This document shows positions 34,501-46,800 of a stretch of 64,000 nt of DNA, piece after piece. The DNA comes from Pleurotus djamor. Its lineage: Eukaryota; Basidiomycota; Agaricomycetes; Agaricales; Pleurotaceae. Position 1 is the stretch's first letter, and each line of letters opens with the position of its first letter. The stretch spans positions 1-64,000 of the forward strand of contig JAPEVF010000095.1 in the NCBI GenBank assembly GCA_029747585.1. Direction: 5' to 3'. A model generated the notes under the pieces. The model ran no database searches. It was not told where the DNA came from and saw nothing but the letters and a program-made list of their open reading frames with translations. Position numbers and translations under genes: made by a program.

Positions 34501-35253
34501 CTTTAGCAGTTAGCAATATACGAGTCACACGAATGCCTGTTCCTAGGGTTGAGGGGAAGCCACCACGACGGCAGGAAATACGCAAGACAGGCAACTTTGT
34601 GGAGGCAGCGTGCTGGACGTTCATTGCCAAGGAAAGCAAGAAAGGAGCATCATGGGCGAGCAGGTTAGGTGTCCTGGACCCATTCCAAGTCGTCTTGAAC
34701 GTCTTGGCTACGACTCGAATAAGAGAGCGATTCTCTGACTCTGGTCAGTGGTCACACTCACGTTACGACTTCAAAATGTCATTCATTACTCTGGAAAAGC
34801 AGAAAATTAGTGGGAGTGCCTGCGCTAGGTTCTAATTGACATCACCATCGAAAAGGTATCTGTGGCCGGCTCAGCCAAAAGGAAGCCATGAGTCATGAGC
34901 ACAGCGGCATGATGTCCTAACTCACAATGTGAGTTTATATAACAGGTGACATGGGTTCACGTATTCTTAGTCTTTTAGAAGGGTATTATTATTATTATAG
35001 AGTAGCTGTGAGATATCCAGTGAGACTCACTTAGAAAATCGGTTCCCGACTATGCGTGAAAACAATGGGCTCAACTTGGGCTCAACCCAAACTCAACCGC
35101 CGAGCTGAGGTCAGGTCCCAGTTCCCACGGGTGCTTGGGCGCTGGCTTTAGGCGCCGTCTGTCTTAGTCAGCAAGACACGTCGGTCACGACCAACTCATC
35201 GCCAAACTCTGCCATAACTTCTTGTTTCCGTCGCTGCCACATATCGCGACAAA
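31542..35253. other. Long region without recognisable genes
   Basis: About 3.7 kb with no coding region I can support on either strand. It contains one isolated N (32379), an AT-rich TATATAAATATATAAATT stretch near 33773-33790, and a short ATT repeat near 34986. Some open frames, such as 33790-34101 (-) and 34533-34835 (+), have no recognisable motif. Unspliced lineage-specific genes or non-coding RNAs cannot be excluded. Confidence 0.4.
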
Positions 35254-36567
35254 ATGGTGAGTACGCTGTGATAGGGACTCTTGCGATGGCTCTAATTCTC
35301 TGTTAGGCCGCCGCGACAGTTTCCGACTCGACGCCAATCGAAACCTCCCATGAGGACATGATCGTGCGTTACCAGCTGCGTATTCCTGGACTTTCTGACG
35401 GGATGCTCCTTGGATTCGAATAGCATGACGCGCAACTAGACTATTACGGAAAACGACTCGCAACCTGCTCCTCAGATAGAACCGTTAAAGTCTTTGATGT
35501 TGTGGACGGCGAGACCAAGCCAACAGGCCAGACTTTGAAGGGGTAAGCTCGCTTGTTGGCTATCCAAGCTGCGTTTTTGACACGCAAACGCGGTTGTAGG
35601 CACAGCGGGCCAGTTTGGCAAGTGGCTTGGGCGCACCCAAAATTCGGTCATATACTGGCTTCGTGTTCATATGATGGAAAGGTGTTAATTTGGAAGGAAC
35701 AACCTGGACACGGACCCTCGCCAGGGAGCTGGGCGAAAATTAATGAACATACTTTACACAGTGCATCTGGTGAGCGTCACCACTTCGACTATTTAATTCC
35801 CGTACTGAGTTAGCTGGATCGCGCAGTCAACTCTGTGTGCTGGGCACCACACGAGCTCGGACCAATTCTCGCCTGTGCATCGTCAGATGGCAAGCTCTCC
35901 GTCCTGACTTTCAAAAGTACGTCGCGTACCCCACTCACCACAAGTTTCCGATTATTCACAGCGGTAAATACGTACAGATGAAGGCCAGTGGGATGCTGAC
36001 ATCTTCAATGGACACGCCGTTGGTTGCAACGCTGTTTCCTGGGCCCCAGCGATCCAACCCGGGTCCCTCATAACCCCCCAACAAGCACCAGCTGCTCCAG
36101 GTCAAGCAAACCAGGGGACCCAATACCAAACCGTGAAACGCTTTGCCAGCGCTGGCGGTGACAATGTTGTAAAGATTTGGGGTTACCGGGAGAACAACCA
36201 CTCCTGGGTTGAAGAGGAAGTTCTGGAGGGACACACTGATTGGGTTCGCGACGTCGCATGGGCTCCAAACATTGGCTTGCCCAGGAGCTATATCGCCACC
36301 GCTTCCCAAGATAAGACAGTTCTGATCTGGACGAAGGATACGCCTACGTCACCATGGGTTAAAACCGCCCTCGATCCCTCATCATCGATCTCTCCAAACG
36401 CTAACGCTCCCCCTGCCCCTGCTGGAAAGTTCCCCGATGTTGTTTGGCGCGTGTCTTGGAGTCTTGCCGGTAATCTTCTCGCCGTTAGCTGTGGTGACGG
36501 AAAGGTTACTCTGTGGAAAGAGAACTTGAAGGGCGTTTGGGAATGTGTTAGCGATATGAACAGTTAG
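35254..36567 (+). CDS. SEC13: COPII coat and nuclear pore WD40 protein Sec13
   Basis: Six-bladed WD40 protein of the COPII outer coat (with Sec31), also part of the Nup84 nuclear pore and SEA complexes. The start codon stands alone: ATG at 35254-35256 is followed at once by a 50-nt intron (35257-35306), and exon 2 begins [19 protein letters not shown]. Blades are recognisable from [89 protein letters not shown] and [20 protein letters not shown], with the C-terminal WECVSDMNS. Several short introns interrupt it. The 3' end faces MET22 (-) with only 119 bases between stop codons. Confidence 0.95.
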
Positions 36568-36686
36568 ACGATCCTACTTTGTATCATGATTCCTCTCCTC
36601 ATGGGCTGATGATTACCAACTCGCATATTGACGGGAGCCGGAAGCCTCGTCCTCTATTGATACAATTTTCTAAATGTCAACAATTT

Positions 36687-37931
36687 CTATATGTTGGCTT
36701 TAGGCTCGTCCAAAGCCTTCGTGACTGCATCTAGTAGCTTTGGGTACACGTCCTTTCCTGTGGCAATGATGCCATAGTTGTCCGTGAAAGATCTACCTGC
36801 GCCGAAATCAAGGAGCTTCCCATGGAAATCGCTGATGACACCACCAGCCTCCTCTACAAGGATACTTCCCGGGGCGTGGTCCTGAGTAACCCATTTCATG
36901 AACAGACACGTATGAAGACATGTAAAGAGACCCACCCATATTTTCTCTTGATACGACAAACCGGCAAGCATACGGATGTACGCTCCACCGTCTCCCCGAG
37001 CGAGTGCGCCATACTTAGCTTGACTGTCCATCCGCACCGGAGGCGTCTTGAGTCCTAGCGTCGCGGCAACCCTGTCGTGGAAAGAGTGATTCGCATGCGC
37101 TGCCTCCACGGATTCCAAGAAATTTAGGTTGTCTGTCGTGAATTTCGGGATACTAATGGGCACTGGATTCGCCCCAGAAAGCGTCATCTGAGAGCAAATG
37201 GAAGAACATAAGCATCAAGAAACTAAGTGGTTAGTTAGAGTATCACTTGCTGAGCTCCTTGGCCTCGAATGGCCGTGAAGATGCATCCTTTGTGGCCGTC
37301 AGGATGTTTGGCATCGAACGGAAGGTTCGGACAGCCGATGACCCCAAGCTGGACTTTGGCATCGACGATCAAGGAAAGACAGACGGCGTATTGCTCGCCA
37401 CGGAGGAAACCCTTAGTCCCGTCGATTGGGTCAATGGTCCACATGCCTAAGACATACCGGGATTCACAAGGTGAGTTACTGAAATCAAGCAAGAATAAAG
37501 GCCACTGATGGAGACTCACGACCTGTACGACCTCCGGGATAGTTGCCTTTATCAATGGCATCCATCAGTTCCTCGGCCGTCCTCGTCGTGCCCGGTCCAA
37601 TCCCCCACTCCGCATTCTCTCCGATCTCCAACTCTGCGGTCAACGCTTCATTCGAAAGCTCCACTATTCTCTCCCTCATCTCCTTTCCAGTCTCGGCTCT
37701 CAGATCCGCAGAGTCCTCTTCGCCGACAATGTTATCATCCGGGAAAGCCTTGTTAATCATTGACGCAATTACGGCTTGCGCTGAGAAATCGGCGATTGTG
37801 ACCGGGGACTTGTCATTTTTGACGAGAGTTTCTGATTTTATCAGTTTGTTGAAGGCTGCGGATGTCAGAGTACAAGCCCTGCGTACGGCGGAGACTGCGA
37901 GTTGCTTTTCGGCGGCAAACGCGAGAGACAT
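36687..37931 (-). CDS. MET22: 3'(2'),5'-bisphosphate nucleotidase (Met22/Hal2)
   Basis: Lithium- and sodium-sensitive, magnesium-dependent phosphatase that turns 3'-phosphoadenosine 5'-phosphate into AMP, a step needed for sulfate assimilation and for RNA exonuclease activity. The start MSLAFAAEKQLAVSAVRRAC is typical. Metal-binding motifs of the inositol-monophosphatase superfamily are visible: VGEEDSADL, WTIDPIDGTKGFLRG and, near the end, DHAPGSILVEEAGG. The family features SPVTIADFSAQAVI and QLGVIGCPNLPF are also present. Short introns separate the exons (for example near 37446-37515 and 37190-37245). The end is DAVTKALDEPKANI. It is convergent with SEC13 and shares a short 3' region with it. 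Assignment is secure. Confidence 0.94.
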
Positions 37932-38091
37932 GGTGGTACTTGGAATGGTAAGAAAGACAAGATCAATGCCCGGGGTAATAGGAGAATAGGGGGGTCACGA
38001 TCACTTGTCCGCTGGGATCGAAACTGATTGACGTCGCCAAGTTTTGTACAACTTTCATCCAGAATGTCGAATGTCGAACAAGGACTCCATT

Positions 38092-41000
38092 CTATGCTAC
38101 AGTAGTACAGATATCCCGAACATCCCAGATATGATACATGCCAACTCTTGTCCCAGAAACAATACGTCCGTCGGAAGAGAATGCTAGGGAAGTCACAAAA
38201 TAACCAGTATCAATTTGTTTCAGCAACTCCCCANGTGCGCGAATTCCATATCTTAATGGTCTTATCGTGAGATCCCGAGGCGACGTACATATCATCAGGA
38301 GAGAAGGCTGCGGCCGAAACGTCACCACTATGCCCCTTCAGTGTGTCCGCTGCGTTTGGCTCGTTCAAGTCAACGCTTCGAAGTGTTCCGTCCTTCGAGC
38401 TCGTAAGCAGGCGGGGGCGTTTGATGGAATGCGAAAATGAGATTGACAGGATCCGTCGGGAGTGACTCTCCAAGGTATGGATGCTTTCCCCTGACTGTGT
38501 ATTGTAGACGGACACGATGCCCTCCTTAGAGCCAGCGGCAAGGAGTGAGCTATCTTGGGAGAAGGCCACACAAGTAAAGGAGGGCGGTCGGCTAACGGTC
38601 CAACTCGGAACGGCGATTAAAGTCGTTTGACTGAAGTTATGCACTTGAAGCCTGCCGTCGGATGTGACCATGGCGAGTTGCTCTCCTGTAGGAGAAAACG
38701 AAATGGCAATAACTGGGCTGCCAAGATCAAACTGAACAGTAGATTCTGGGTCTGCCCGGGTAGACGCGATCCAGACGCAACCGTTCCCCAAGCCAACAGC
38801 AACCAGCGCACCATCGTTTGAGAAAGAAGCAGACTTGACATTGACGTCTTTGAAATTGGTGTACTGCCCGTGAAATCTTTTGGCGCCATCGACGGCCCGC
38901 CAAATGGCCCAACCAGAGTGTTCTCCAGCAGCTGAATGGACTTCCGTGCCATCCAGAGAAAATTGTATGGACCTCACGTAACTTTGATGTATCTGGTGGG
39001 ACGCCAATAGATCACCTTTGTGCGACAAATTAGCAAAGGCACCGGGAGAAGTAAAGAGAGAGACCCACGCTTTGATAGGGCCTCGATCAAGGCATTCATA
39101 TCCTGGGAAGGGATGGCATAGTATGCTTCCAAGACGGCTCTGACATCGTTGAGGATAGTGCTTGGATAGCGATTTGCGTGACGTGCTTGATTTGCACACG
39201 CTTTCAATGCGTCAATTAGGCAAACGACAAGTCGTTGCCTCTTCTCGCTCGGATTGCCTGCAGTGACTTGGGTGCGCAAGCAACCTAGAATCATCTTCAC
39301 CCCGTCAGGATTCTCGACGAATGGTTGATAATCAACTAAGACAGTTTCAGTGACGAAAGAAAAGGCAGTGAAAGTTATTTTACCTGTGTCCCCAATAAGC
39401 TCAAGCGTATTGAGGGAGGCTTCTAGTGCATCGTCTCCAGCTTCACCAATTTTTGATAATTGTGATAGTTGATCTCCAATCGAGGTGTACAGATCAGGCT
39501 CAAGAAGTAAGCCTTGGGTCTCCTTTGTGATCTTAGTACCGTCCGAAAGACGAGCTTTCGGGCGATAACCAGTGTCCAACTCCATCTTGACAGAACTATG
39601 GATCAGTTGGCCTGGTCTTATCATTCGAGACTTGCCAAAATGAGGCCTGGAGAATGATAAGTTGAGCATATTTCGTGTTCAAGGAGAGGTATGTATACCA
39701 GTAAGTTGTACCATTTCTATCTTTGTAGGAAAGACGACGAAATGGCATCACCTCCATCGGCTTCCAGGCAAATGTGAGGGACTTTGTTGGATTGACGGTA
39801 GCCCAGACACCCCGATTTAAAGGAATGGTGCGGAGCCCGCATTTCGTTGCCTCGTAGGTCACCCACCTCAGTGAGGGTCCGAATTTATTGAGCTCCAGGT
39901 TGGAAGCGATTCCTCCACCACTGGTTCATGAGAGCATAAGTCAGATAGAGCGCGTTAGGTGAAGATTCGCTTACATGTCTGAGTGAGAGCCAGCAAACCA
40001 AACCTCCTTGATATCCCCGTCACCCTCATCAGGGCCGTTGCCACCATTGGCATACTCAGGCAAGAATTTGACGCGTTTCTCGTCGAGAGCCAGAGCATGG
40101 CGGAAATGACACACATGGCGCATCCCAGTATCCGTCTCTGGAAGACTTGGTCCGCGGGTTATGCCAATAGACGATACCGTGTCCCTGTGAGTCAACCATT
40201 AGGTTAGCTCCTGTAGGTACAAGATGGAGGACACACCAAGCCCCGACGAAATGAACTTTCACGTCCGGACGGGAGAGGGCACTCTTGAACGCCTTGCACA
40301 ATCTTTCGGCCTTGGATTCTTCGGCTTCTTCATAATCTTCACTACGCACGTACTTACTGAACCTTCTCTGCAATTTCTTGAAGAGGCCACTGATTCCAAG
40401 CCCCTCTTTAGACAGGGCAGAGTAGAGCTCGTATGCACTTGGGTCAATGGTCAGATGCGTCGTAGTGAACGACGATAAGAAAGAAAGAAAGAAAACATAC
40501 AACTTGATCTGATCGTTGTTGCCTTTGTGGAGTAGGCCGACCTACGAGGTCGAATGAGTAAGGGGATGACTATGGGATTGCATCACTTGCACCTTCTCTA
40601 TCATTCCAGCGATGACTCGCACTTGATAAGCACCTCGCGAGAAGCCTACAAGGTAGATATACGTTTGAGGGCGACTGGAATTGAGAAGGCACGGGGTGGG
40701 CACTCACCAAAGAGATAAATCCGATCACCTGGTTGGTAATTTTCTGAAAGCCATTGATACGCGCTAATGACGATGCGCTCAAAATTCCTGTCGAACGGAG
40801 GCGCTGCTCGTAGGTATCCGTGTCGACTGGGATAGTTAAAAACACACCAGGCTATGGCCATATCGACGGCGTGGATATAAGATTGCTTCCAAAATCCGAA
40901 TGAAAGCATGGACGGTTTCACGTAGGTCCCTATCCCACTGTTGTAGTAGGTCAATTGCATTTCGTCCTTGATCAGCCGGCTCAGTAACTCGACGACATTA

Positions 41001-41201
41001 GTGTTCTGCAGTGGGTTGTCGGATTAAGTAATAAGGACAGCGAGGTGTTAGAGCATTCCCAACCTTTTCGCTGAACTGATTGGCCGTCCCGTCGATGCAC
41101 ACGACCAAGTTTCGACCGCTGTTAGGACCATGTTCACAGAGCGTTGGGATGAAGCGATCCCTCTTGACCGGGACCTTAGCACGCGATGAAGGGGTGGACA
41201 T
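38092..41201 (-). CDS. DUF2235 (Tle1-like lipase) and WD40 fusion protein
   Basis: The N-terminal half (MSTPSSRAKVPVKRDRF, then RNLVVCIDGTANQFSEK) is a DUF2235 alpha/beta-hydrolase, the domain of bacterial type VI Tle1 phospholipases. The nucleophile elbow GFSRGAYQVR is formed across an intron near 40648-40706, and VHFVGAWDTVSS and SHSDMGGG are further family motifs. The middle (about 39670-39000) is helical and unassigned. The C-terminal part has seven WD40-like repeats, enough for one propeller (for example VIAISFSPTGEQLAM, VSAAAFSPDDMYVASGSHDKTIKIW). The N at 38234 is a surplus base: with it the frame stops shortly after, without it the seventh blade (VTSLAFSSDGRIVSG) and the stop at 38092 follow. 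Lipase activity is inferred. Similar fusions are known to me in basidiomycetes, without an established role. Confidence 0.85.
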
Positions 41202-41995
41202 GGTGTCAGTGAGGTGACCTGGATCTATGCGTCTGCTTTTATCATTTACCAAAACACCCAGGGGTGTGCATTTCATCTCCAATGCTGTCTCGGTATGTTT
41301 TCCATGAGGCATTCACAGGCGCCGAATTTGACACTTCCTCGGAACCGTCGGAAAGTGAGGCATCCACGACTGGGTTGACGATCCCTTATGGGAAGGTCGT
41401 AATGATGAAGGCTGCGTGTGGTTATCCCGGAGAACTGGCGGCAAGGATGGCGAAAATGCAAGTTGTAAGGGTTGAAGTCGTAAAACGGTCAACTAAGACT
41501 TGGACTTACCTAGTAAAGGACGGGCGTACGATAGAGGGGATGGTGTCAACTCGAAAACGCGCCTTGAGAAGTATAGCCGTGTATGCCTGTGATTAGTACA
41601 CTGCGGGAGGGTTGGTTGATTTCGGCGGTGAAAATGCAGCCTGCAGCTTTAGTGCTATCGGCTCCGAGTGATAACGTCAAACGTCCGTCCATCAAAGGTG
41701 CGAGATCAGTGGTCAAATTGATGAGGGTCATCCTCATTACTGACTCTGGTCTACTAGGACTAGCCGAAAGCAGTGAAATGGAAGGGGCAAGCATGGACTG
41801 GGGCAGGCCACTTACCTCACACAATCACATCAACGAAGGAAAGAAGCTTGAACACGTTCTAACCTGATAACTAGACGGACGATCAATATTCAATAAGATG
41901 AGGACTACATATAGGAAGTAGCGGCTTTGGTAAGCGACATAAACTAAAAGACGAGAGACCCTGGGACAGGATGGAAGGGCTGACACCGACATAGC
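41202..41995. other. Intergenic region between DUF2235-WD40 and NSE3
   Basis: No gene is supported. A 92-codon minus-strand frame at 41546-41824 reads smoothly (GCIFTAEINQPSRSVLITG) and a GTAAGT donor-like site follows, so a small unrecognised gene is possible, but I could not build a consistent model. Confidence 0.35.
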
Positions 41996-43346
41996 CTACC
42001 TTGCGGCGGCAAGCTCACCCCCTGCTGCACGTTGGACACCTTTCATGAGCTTATCGAACTTGCTCTCTACTTGCTGCTTACGGCTTCGTCGGGATGAGCT
42101 AGCGTGGCCTCTTTCATCCTCTTCTTCGTCTTCATCACCAGCCAGGAAGGATGAGATAAACCTGGCAATGTCACTTTCACCGACTTCGCTCTGAGCACGG
42201 TTGCCCCATCGCCACTCGTAGTTGAGGTTAGGGTCTTCTTCTTCACCGACACGAGTTCGTTTATTCTTCCCTTTGCCCCCTTTCTTCGTCTCCCCAGCCT
42301 CGCGACGATCAAGATAGCCTTGTCTGATGAGTTGGCTCAGGTATGCATCGATGTTCATTGAGGAATGACTGGAACGTTCGCTAAGGGAGAAATGTCCGCC
42401 AGCAATGGGCAATTTCAGCTGCTTCAGGTAAGTGCGTAACTGGGCTACACTGGCTGTAAGAACGGAAGCGTGGGATGTGGACTGGGTGACACTTACCATC
42501 GCCCAGAATACGTCCGCTGACTAGGATGAGACCAAGGATTACATATAGAATTCCAATGGCGCCAACTTCATCACAGTTGTTCCAGGCAATTATGCTTCCA
42601 TGCGTGGTGGGCGCTGTAATTTCTTCATCGTCTACAGCATCTTGTCTTTCAGCTTCCAAGAGGTCTGGGAATGTCTGGGAGGCTTGATCGATGAGAATTT
42701 GGTCTAGAGTAGATCGAAGGATGTATGTTTTCGAGCCGGTAGCGGCTTTCTTCTTCTTGCCCCTTTGACTTGCATCTTGAGTCTGAGTTCCACCATCCTC
42801 GTTTTCGTACTCTTCACGGTCAATATCTGCGCGCGATTGGAGCTCTACGAGTTCCATTCCGAATGACTTGCGAAGGATTCCCTGGGCAAGTTCAAATACG
42901 CGATTGAAAGCTCTGGTATTCGATCCCATGACTACAAAAGTGAGACAACCTCTTTACTCAGTGAAAGACGCGTACCTTTCTTTGAGATTTCCTCACGACG
43001 GAGGGGTGTGCGCTTGTTCTCATTGAAGATGGCTAGCCGGACGAGATCGGCCGCTTTCCTTGCAAGATCCTGGAACAGGATTTCGCGCGTCAGTGCCCGA
43101 GGCGGGAATATCACAGAAACAACTACGCACACCGTCGGGACCTTGGCTAGAGTCTTCATCGACATCCATACCTGCGTCATTTTCTGCATCGTCGTCGTCG
43201 TTGTGAGCTTCGTCCTCGGAGTCATCATGGGCTTGTGTTTGTCTGCGTGCCTGACTGCCTCGAGGCTGCCGACGCTGAGACTTAGCTCTGGCCTGAGACT
43301 GTGAAGGAGCTTTCGCCCGAGTTCTTTGACTACCAGATGGGGGCAT
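41996..43346 (-). CDS. NSE3: MAGE-domain protein, SMC5/6 subunit Nse3
   Basis: Nse3 is the MAGE-type winged-helix subunit of the SMC5/6 complex; it binds Nse1 and Nse4 and acts in DNA repair and chromosome stability in the nucleus. The start MPPSGSQRTRAKAPSQSQ leads a basic, then very acidic, disordered tail. The MAGE homology region begins DLARKAADLVRLAIFNENKRTP and continues LRREEISKKVMGSNTRAFNRVF, GMELVELQ, TYILRSTL, GILYVILGLILVSGRILGD, and LSQLIRQGYLDRR with YEWRWGNRA near the end. The C-terminus is SKFDKLMKGVQRAAGGEL. At least two introns fall near 43150 and 42490. The long acidic N-terminal tail is common in fungal homologues. Only one MAGE gene is expected in fungi, which supports the orthology. 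Confidence 0.88.
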
Positions 43347-43857
43347 TGGGAGGCTCGATAAGAGTTCGTGTTCAGAAAACAATGCAATCGCGACGCGACC
43401 GTGACAGGCAGCAATGCCNGTCACGTAACGCGTTATTCCCACCCCTACCCGTCAGCCGATCATATGAAAACACGTAACAGGGGCGTGCGAGGTCCAGTGA
43501 GCACTAAGTATAGTACCGATCCCAGGACCCAAGGCTCTATGGAGAGGCAACGGGGTTGGCTGTCGAGCTTCTGGAAGGCTCCAAGAGACCATCAGCTGCG
43601 TTCCTTCAGACTCGAGAGAAAAATCGCCGATCCTTAAGCCGTTGGTGGCCACCAACAGAATTAACGAGTATACAAATCCAAATTGAAAGAATCTACTGAT
43701 ATCCTGACATGTTTCCATAGGTTTTAGAGCGGCGAACGCCGATATATACAAAATAAAAGACGAATAAACAAAAACGAAGGGATTCATAAGCAAAAGTAGT
43801 CCACTAGTCCAAGTGCGAAGATAAAGAGTCATGACATGGAAATAAGCGTTAACTGGG
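43347..43857. other. Intergenic region between NSE3 and WSC-oxidase
   Basis: Contains the NSE3 promoter, with an isolated N at 43419, and the 3' end of the copper radical oxidase gene. No coding region is recognised. Confidence 0.5.
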
Positions 43858-46800
43858 TCACAATCCAGGGGGAGTGAAGCCGGGAAGTTGAGGCCAGTTG
43901 CCCAGCTCGGCAGGGTCGCCACCTATGCGAACCCACTGAGAGTGAGAAGGTGTCGGCCCGTCGAGAATGAACAGTTGGTGCCAGCCGGGTGGACTGATGT
44001 TGGCATTCGGGGGAGCGGTAATCGTACAGGAGTTTCCATTACATGTGAAGGCAGGGAAGATGGTACGAGCCCCCATAGTGTTACCGTGAGTACTGGAGAC
44101 AGCTTGAGAAGAAAAGGTTAGACTAGATAGGACCTTGAGATGTGTACAAGTGCATACCTGCGACAAGGGATACTCTCATATTCCGAGTGGTTGGTGATCC
44201 TCCCTGGAAGAGCCTAACATTGGTGATAGTAACTCTTTGACCATAAGACCAATCTTTGTTTGAGATATTGAACGTCGGCTGCCTCAGTCCGGAGTTGAGA
44301 TAAGGAGGGATGTAAACCTGAAGGAGAAACATTTAGCACTGCGACTGACTGTGAAAAGCTACAGACGAACCTCAATACGGAACTCCTCGGGAAGGCCAGG
44401 TGTCTGAGGGTCGGAACCAGAGACAAGGACACGTCCATCGGGAAGCAGGATAGCCTCGGAATGGTACATACGAGCCACGATTGTATTGTTGAGAATGGAA
44501 ATACGCTGATGCAAAGGTTGCGATGGGTCGTATAGCAGCGCCGAAAGATTGGGATCTGTAGCGAGTCCAAAGCCAGCAACACCTTGGTGGGCACCATTCA
44601 TAATCATGAAGGTTCCATCGGGGAGTGGGGCCTAATTAAGAAGTCAATAACAAGGGAATTTAGGATAGGTAAATCGAGGACTGACGATACAAGACATGAC
44701 ACGACGCGAGGGCTAATGGAGATTCCATCGGTCAGCACGGAGAAGTGAAGCTAGACGTAATCCCAACTTACCATGCGCTCCAACGTCCAGGTTGCATTCT
44801 CAACTTCTGGTGCAATAGTGACACAGTTATCGATAGCTTGACCAGCACCAAGATTAGAGCCTCCACAGATTAGAACTTGCAGGGGATCGGTATATGGAGC
44901 ATGCTGAGGTAGAAGCACGGCCGCTCCTTCTAGTGGATAGGTACGGCCACCCAAGACTGAAAAGAACTTCTTAGAGGGAGATATCAACGGAGTATCGAAA
45001 CGACCTACAATTGTTGACCGAAGCGGGCATATTGGGTAGCTCCTTAATGGTTTGGAAGTTGACAGGTTCGAGAATGCGTGCCTCGTTGTAGTACCCTTGA
45101 AAGCATGTTAGAAGCGAAGCCAGCGAAGATAGGGGTAGAAACGGAGCATACCGACGAATATGTTACCACTGGGAAGGACAAACACGAAAGGATACAAATT
45201 ATTCGGGTCTGTGCGTGCCAACCAGTCCAATTCAATGACGGTATCGCCACCAGGTGGCTTGGGTAGGATCTCCATGTTCGGTTGGGCAGGAGCATTACTT
45301 CCGGTTTCTCCACCAATCACCATCATCGAGCCATTCGCAAGCATCGCTACAGTAGGATACCATCTTCCGCGCTAGAAGAGAAGGAGAGATGTAGATTCAG
45401 CCCGAGGAATCCGTGATCACTGAAGCGAATAAGTACCTGAAGCTCGAGCTCGTGGAAGTTCTCTTCCCAGTCCGTGGTTCCATTGACCCCCGGGCTTCCA
45501 CTTGGCGTATAGAAGCGGATACCAAAGGTGGAATCAAGTGACCATCCACCGACATTGATCTGTCGACCGGCCTTATCGGGTAAGATAATGCTGCCAGAAC
45601 AGAAGACGTCTGTTTGAAGATGGAGTTCACGCCATGCTGCAGAGAAGTTTGACACCAGACTGAGGTCGAGTTCGTAAGCACCAGTTGAGTTGGGGAACCT
45701 AAGAATAAACGATGAGATATGCAAAAATAGAAGCACGGTGAGAAGCAACGGACCCTGTGCCAGTTTTCTCGAGGAAGGAGACCTTGTTGTTGATTCCGAC
45801 GGTGGCAATCAGCGGCACGACCACTCTGGAAAGTAATTCACATCAGACTATGGAGCTGATATGGAGATCATACGTGATACTCACCCCGGAACTGCAATGC
45901 AGAAGATACAAACGAATCATGCGTCAACACCTGTCTGGGCTAGAAGGATACGATATGTTACGTACCGAAGAACTGTGTATTTCAATTCAGTAAGCGATAA
46001 CGAACCAAGAAAAGCGAACCGGCGAACCTCATAACGCCCAATATTGGCTGGAGTGTGCCAAACATCAAGGGTCCCGTCCCAGTGGTAAAGTTGAAGGCGC
46101 TCAGGACCACCACAAAGGTGAATGGGATCACCGGAGCACGGCATATTGCAGTCTGCATCAGGTGCGATTACACCACCGTTGGCAGCCTCATCAGCCACAT
46201 CTCCGCAATCTAACGTACGATTTACTTGTTAACACATGGAGAATAGACAAAAATAAGCGACTTACAGCACTCATCTCCGAATTCCATGCCGGCAGCTGGA
46301 TAACCGAATGCGGAACATTGGCTGACGCAGGCTTCGACGGTGAGGTTGGTCTGCCAAATGATTTGATAGGGGAAAACGCGCTCAGCCCCTGGTTCCCTAA
46401 GAGATGATCTATCAGACAACAGTCAACTTCCGAGGGGATATCACCGACTTGAGACATCCTGCAGACTTCCATTGACCGGGAAGATCAGTTGTTTTTGCGA
46501 CGGGAACTGGTAAGGCAACAACGGTCCCATTGTTGGTGTAAACAGAAAGTCGGTTTGGGCCACCGCAAGCCTCACTGGAATGATGGGTGAGATCTTGTCC
46601 ATCACGGTCTTCCAGAGTACATACGTTGCGTTTCCACCACAGCCCATGTTACAACTGGTCTCATCGCCGGGAACAGCACCATTGATCAAAGTGTTTCCAC
46701 AATCTAGGCATCAACGCTTAGTCTCTGTTATGAAGCGACGTCTCGACAGAGAGGGGACGTACAGCATTCCGAAGAGAATTCCATACCAGCAACAGTCAAG

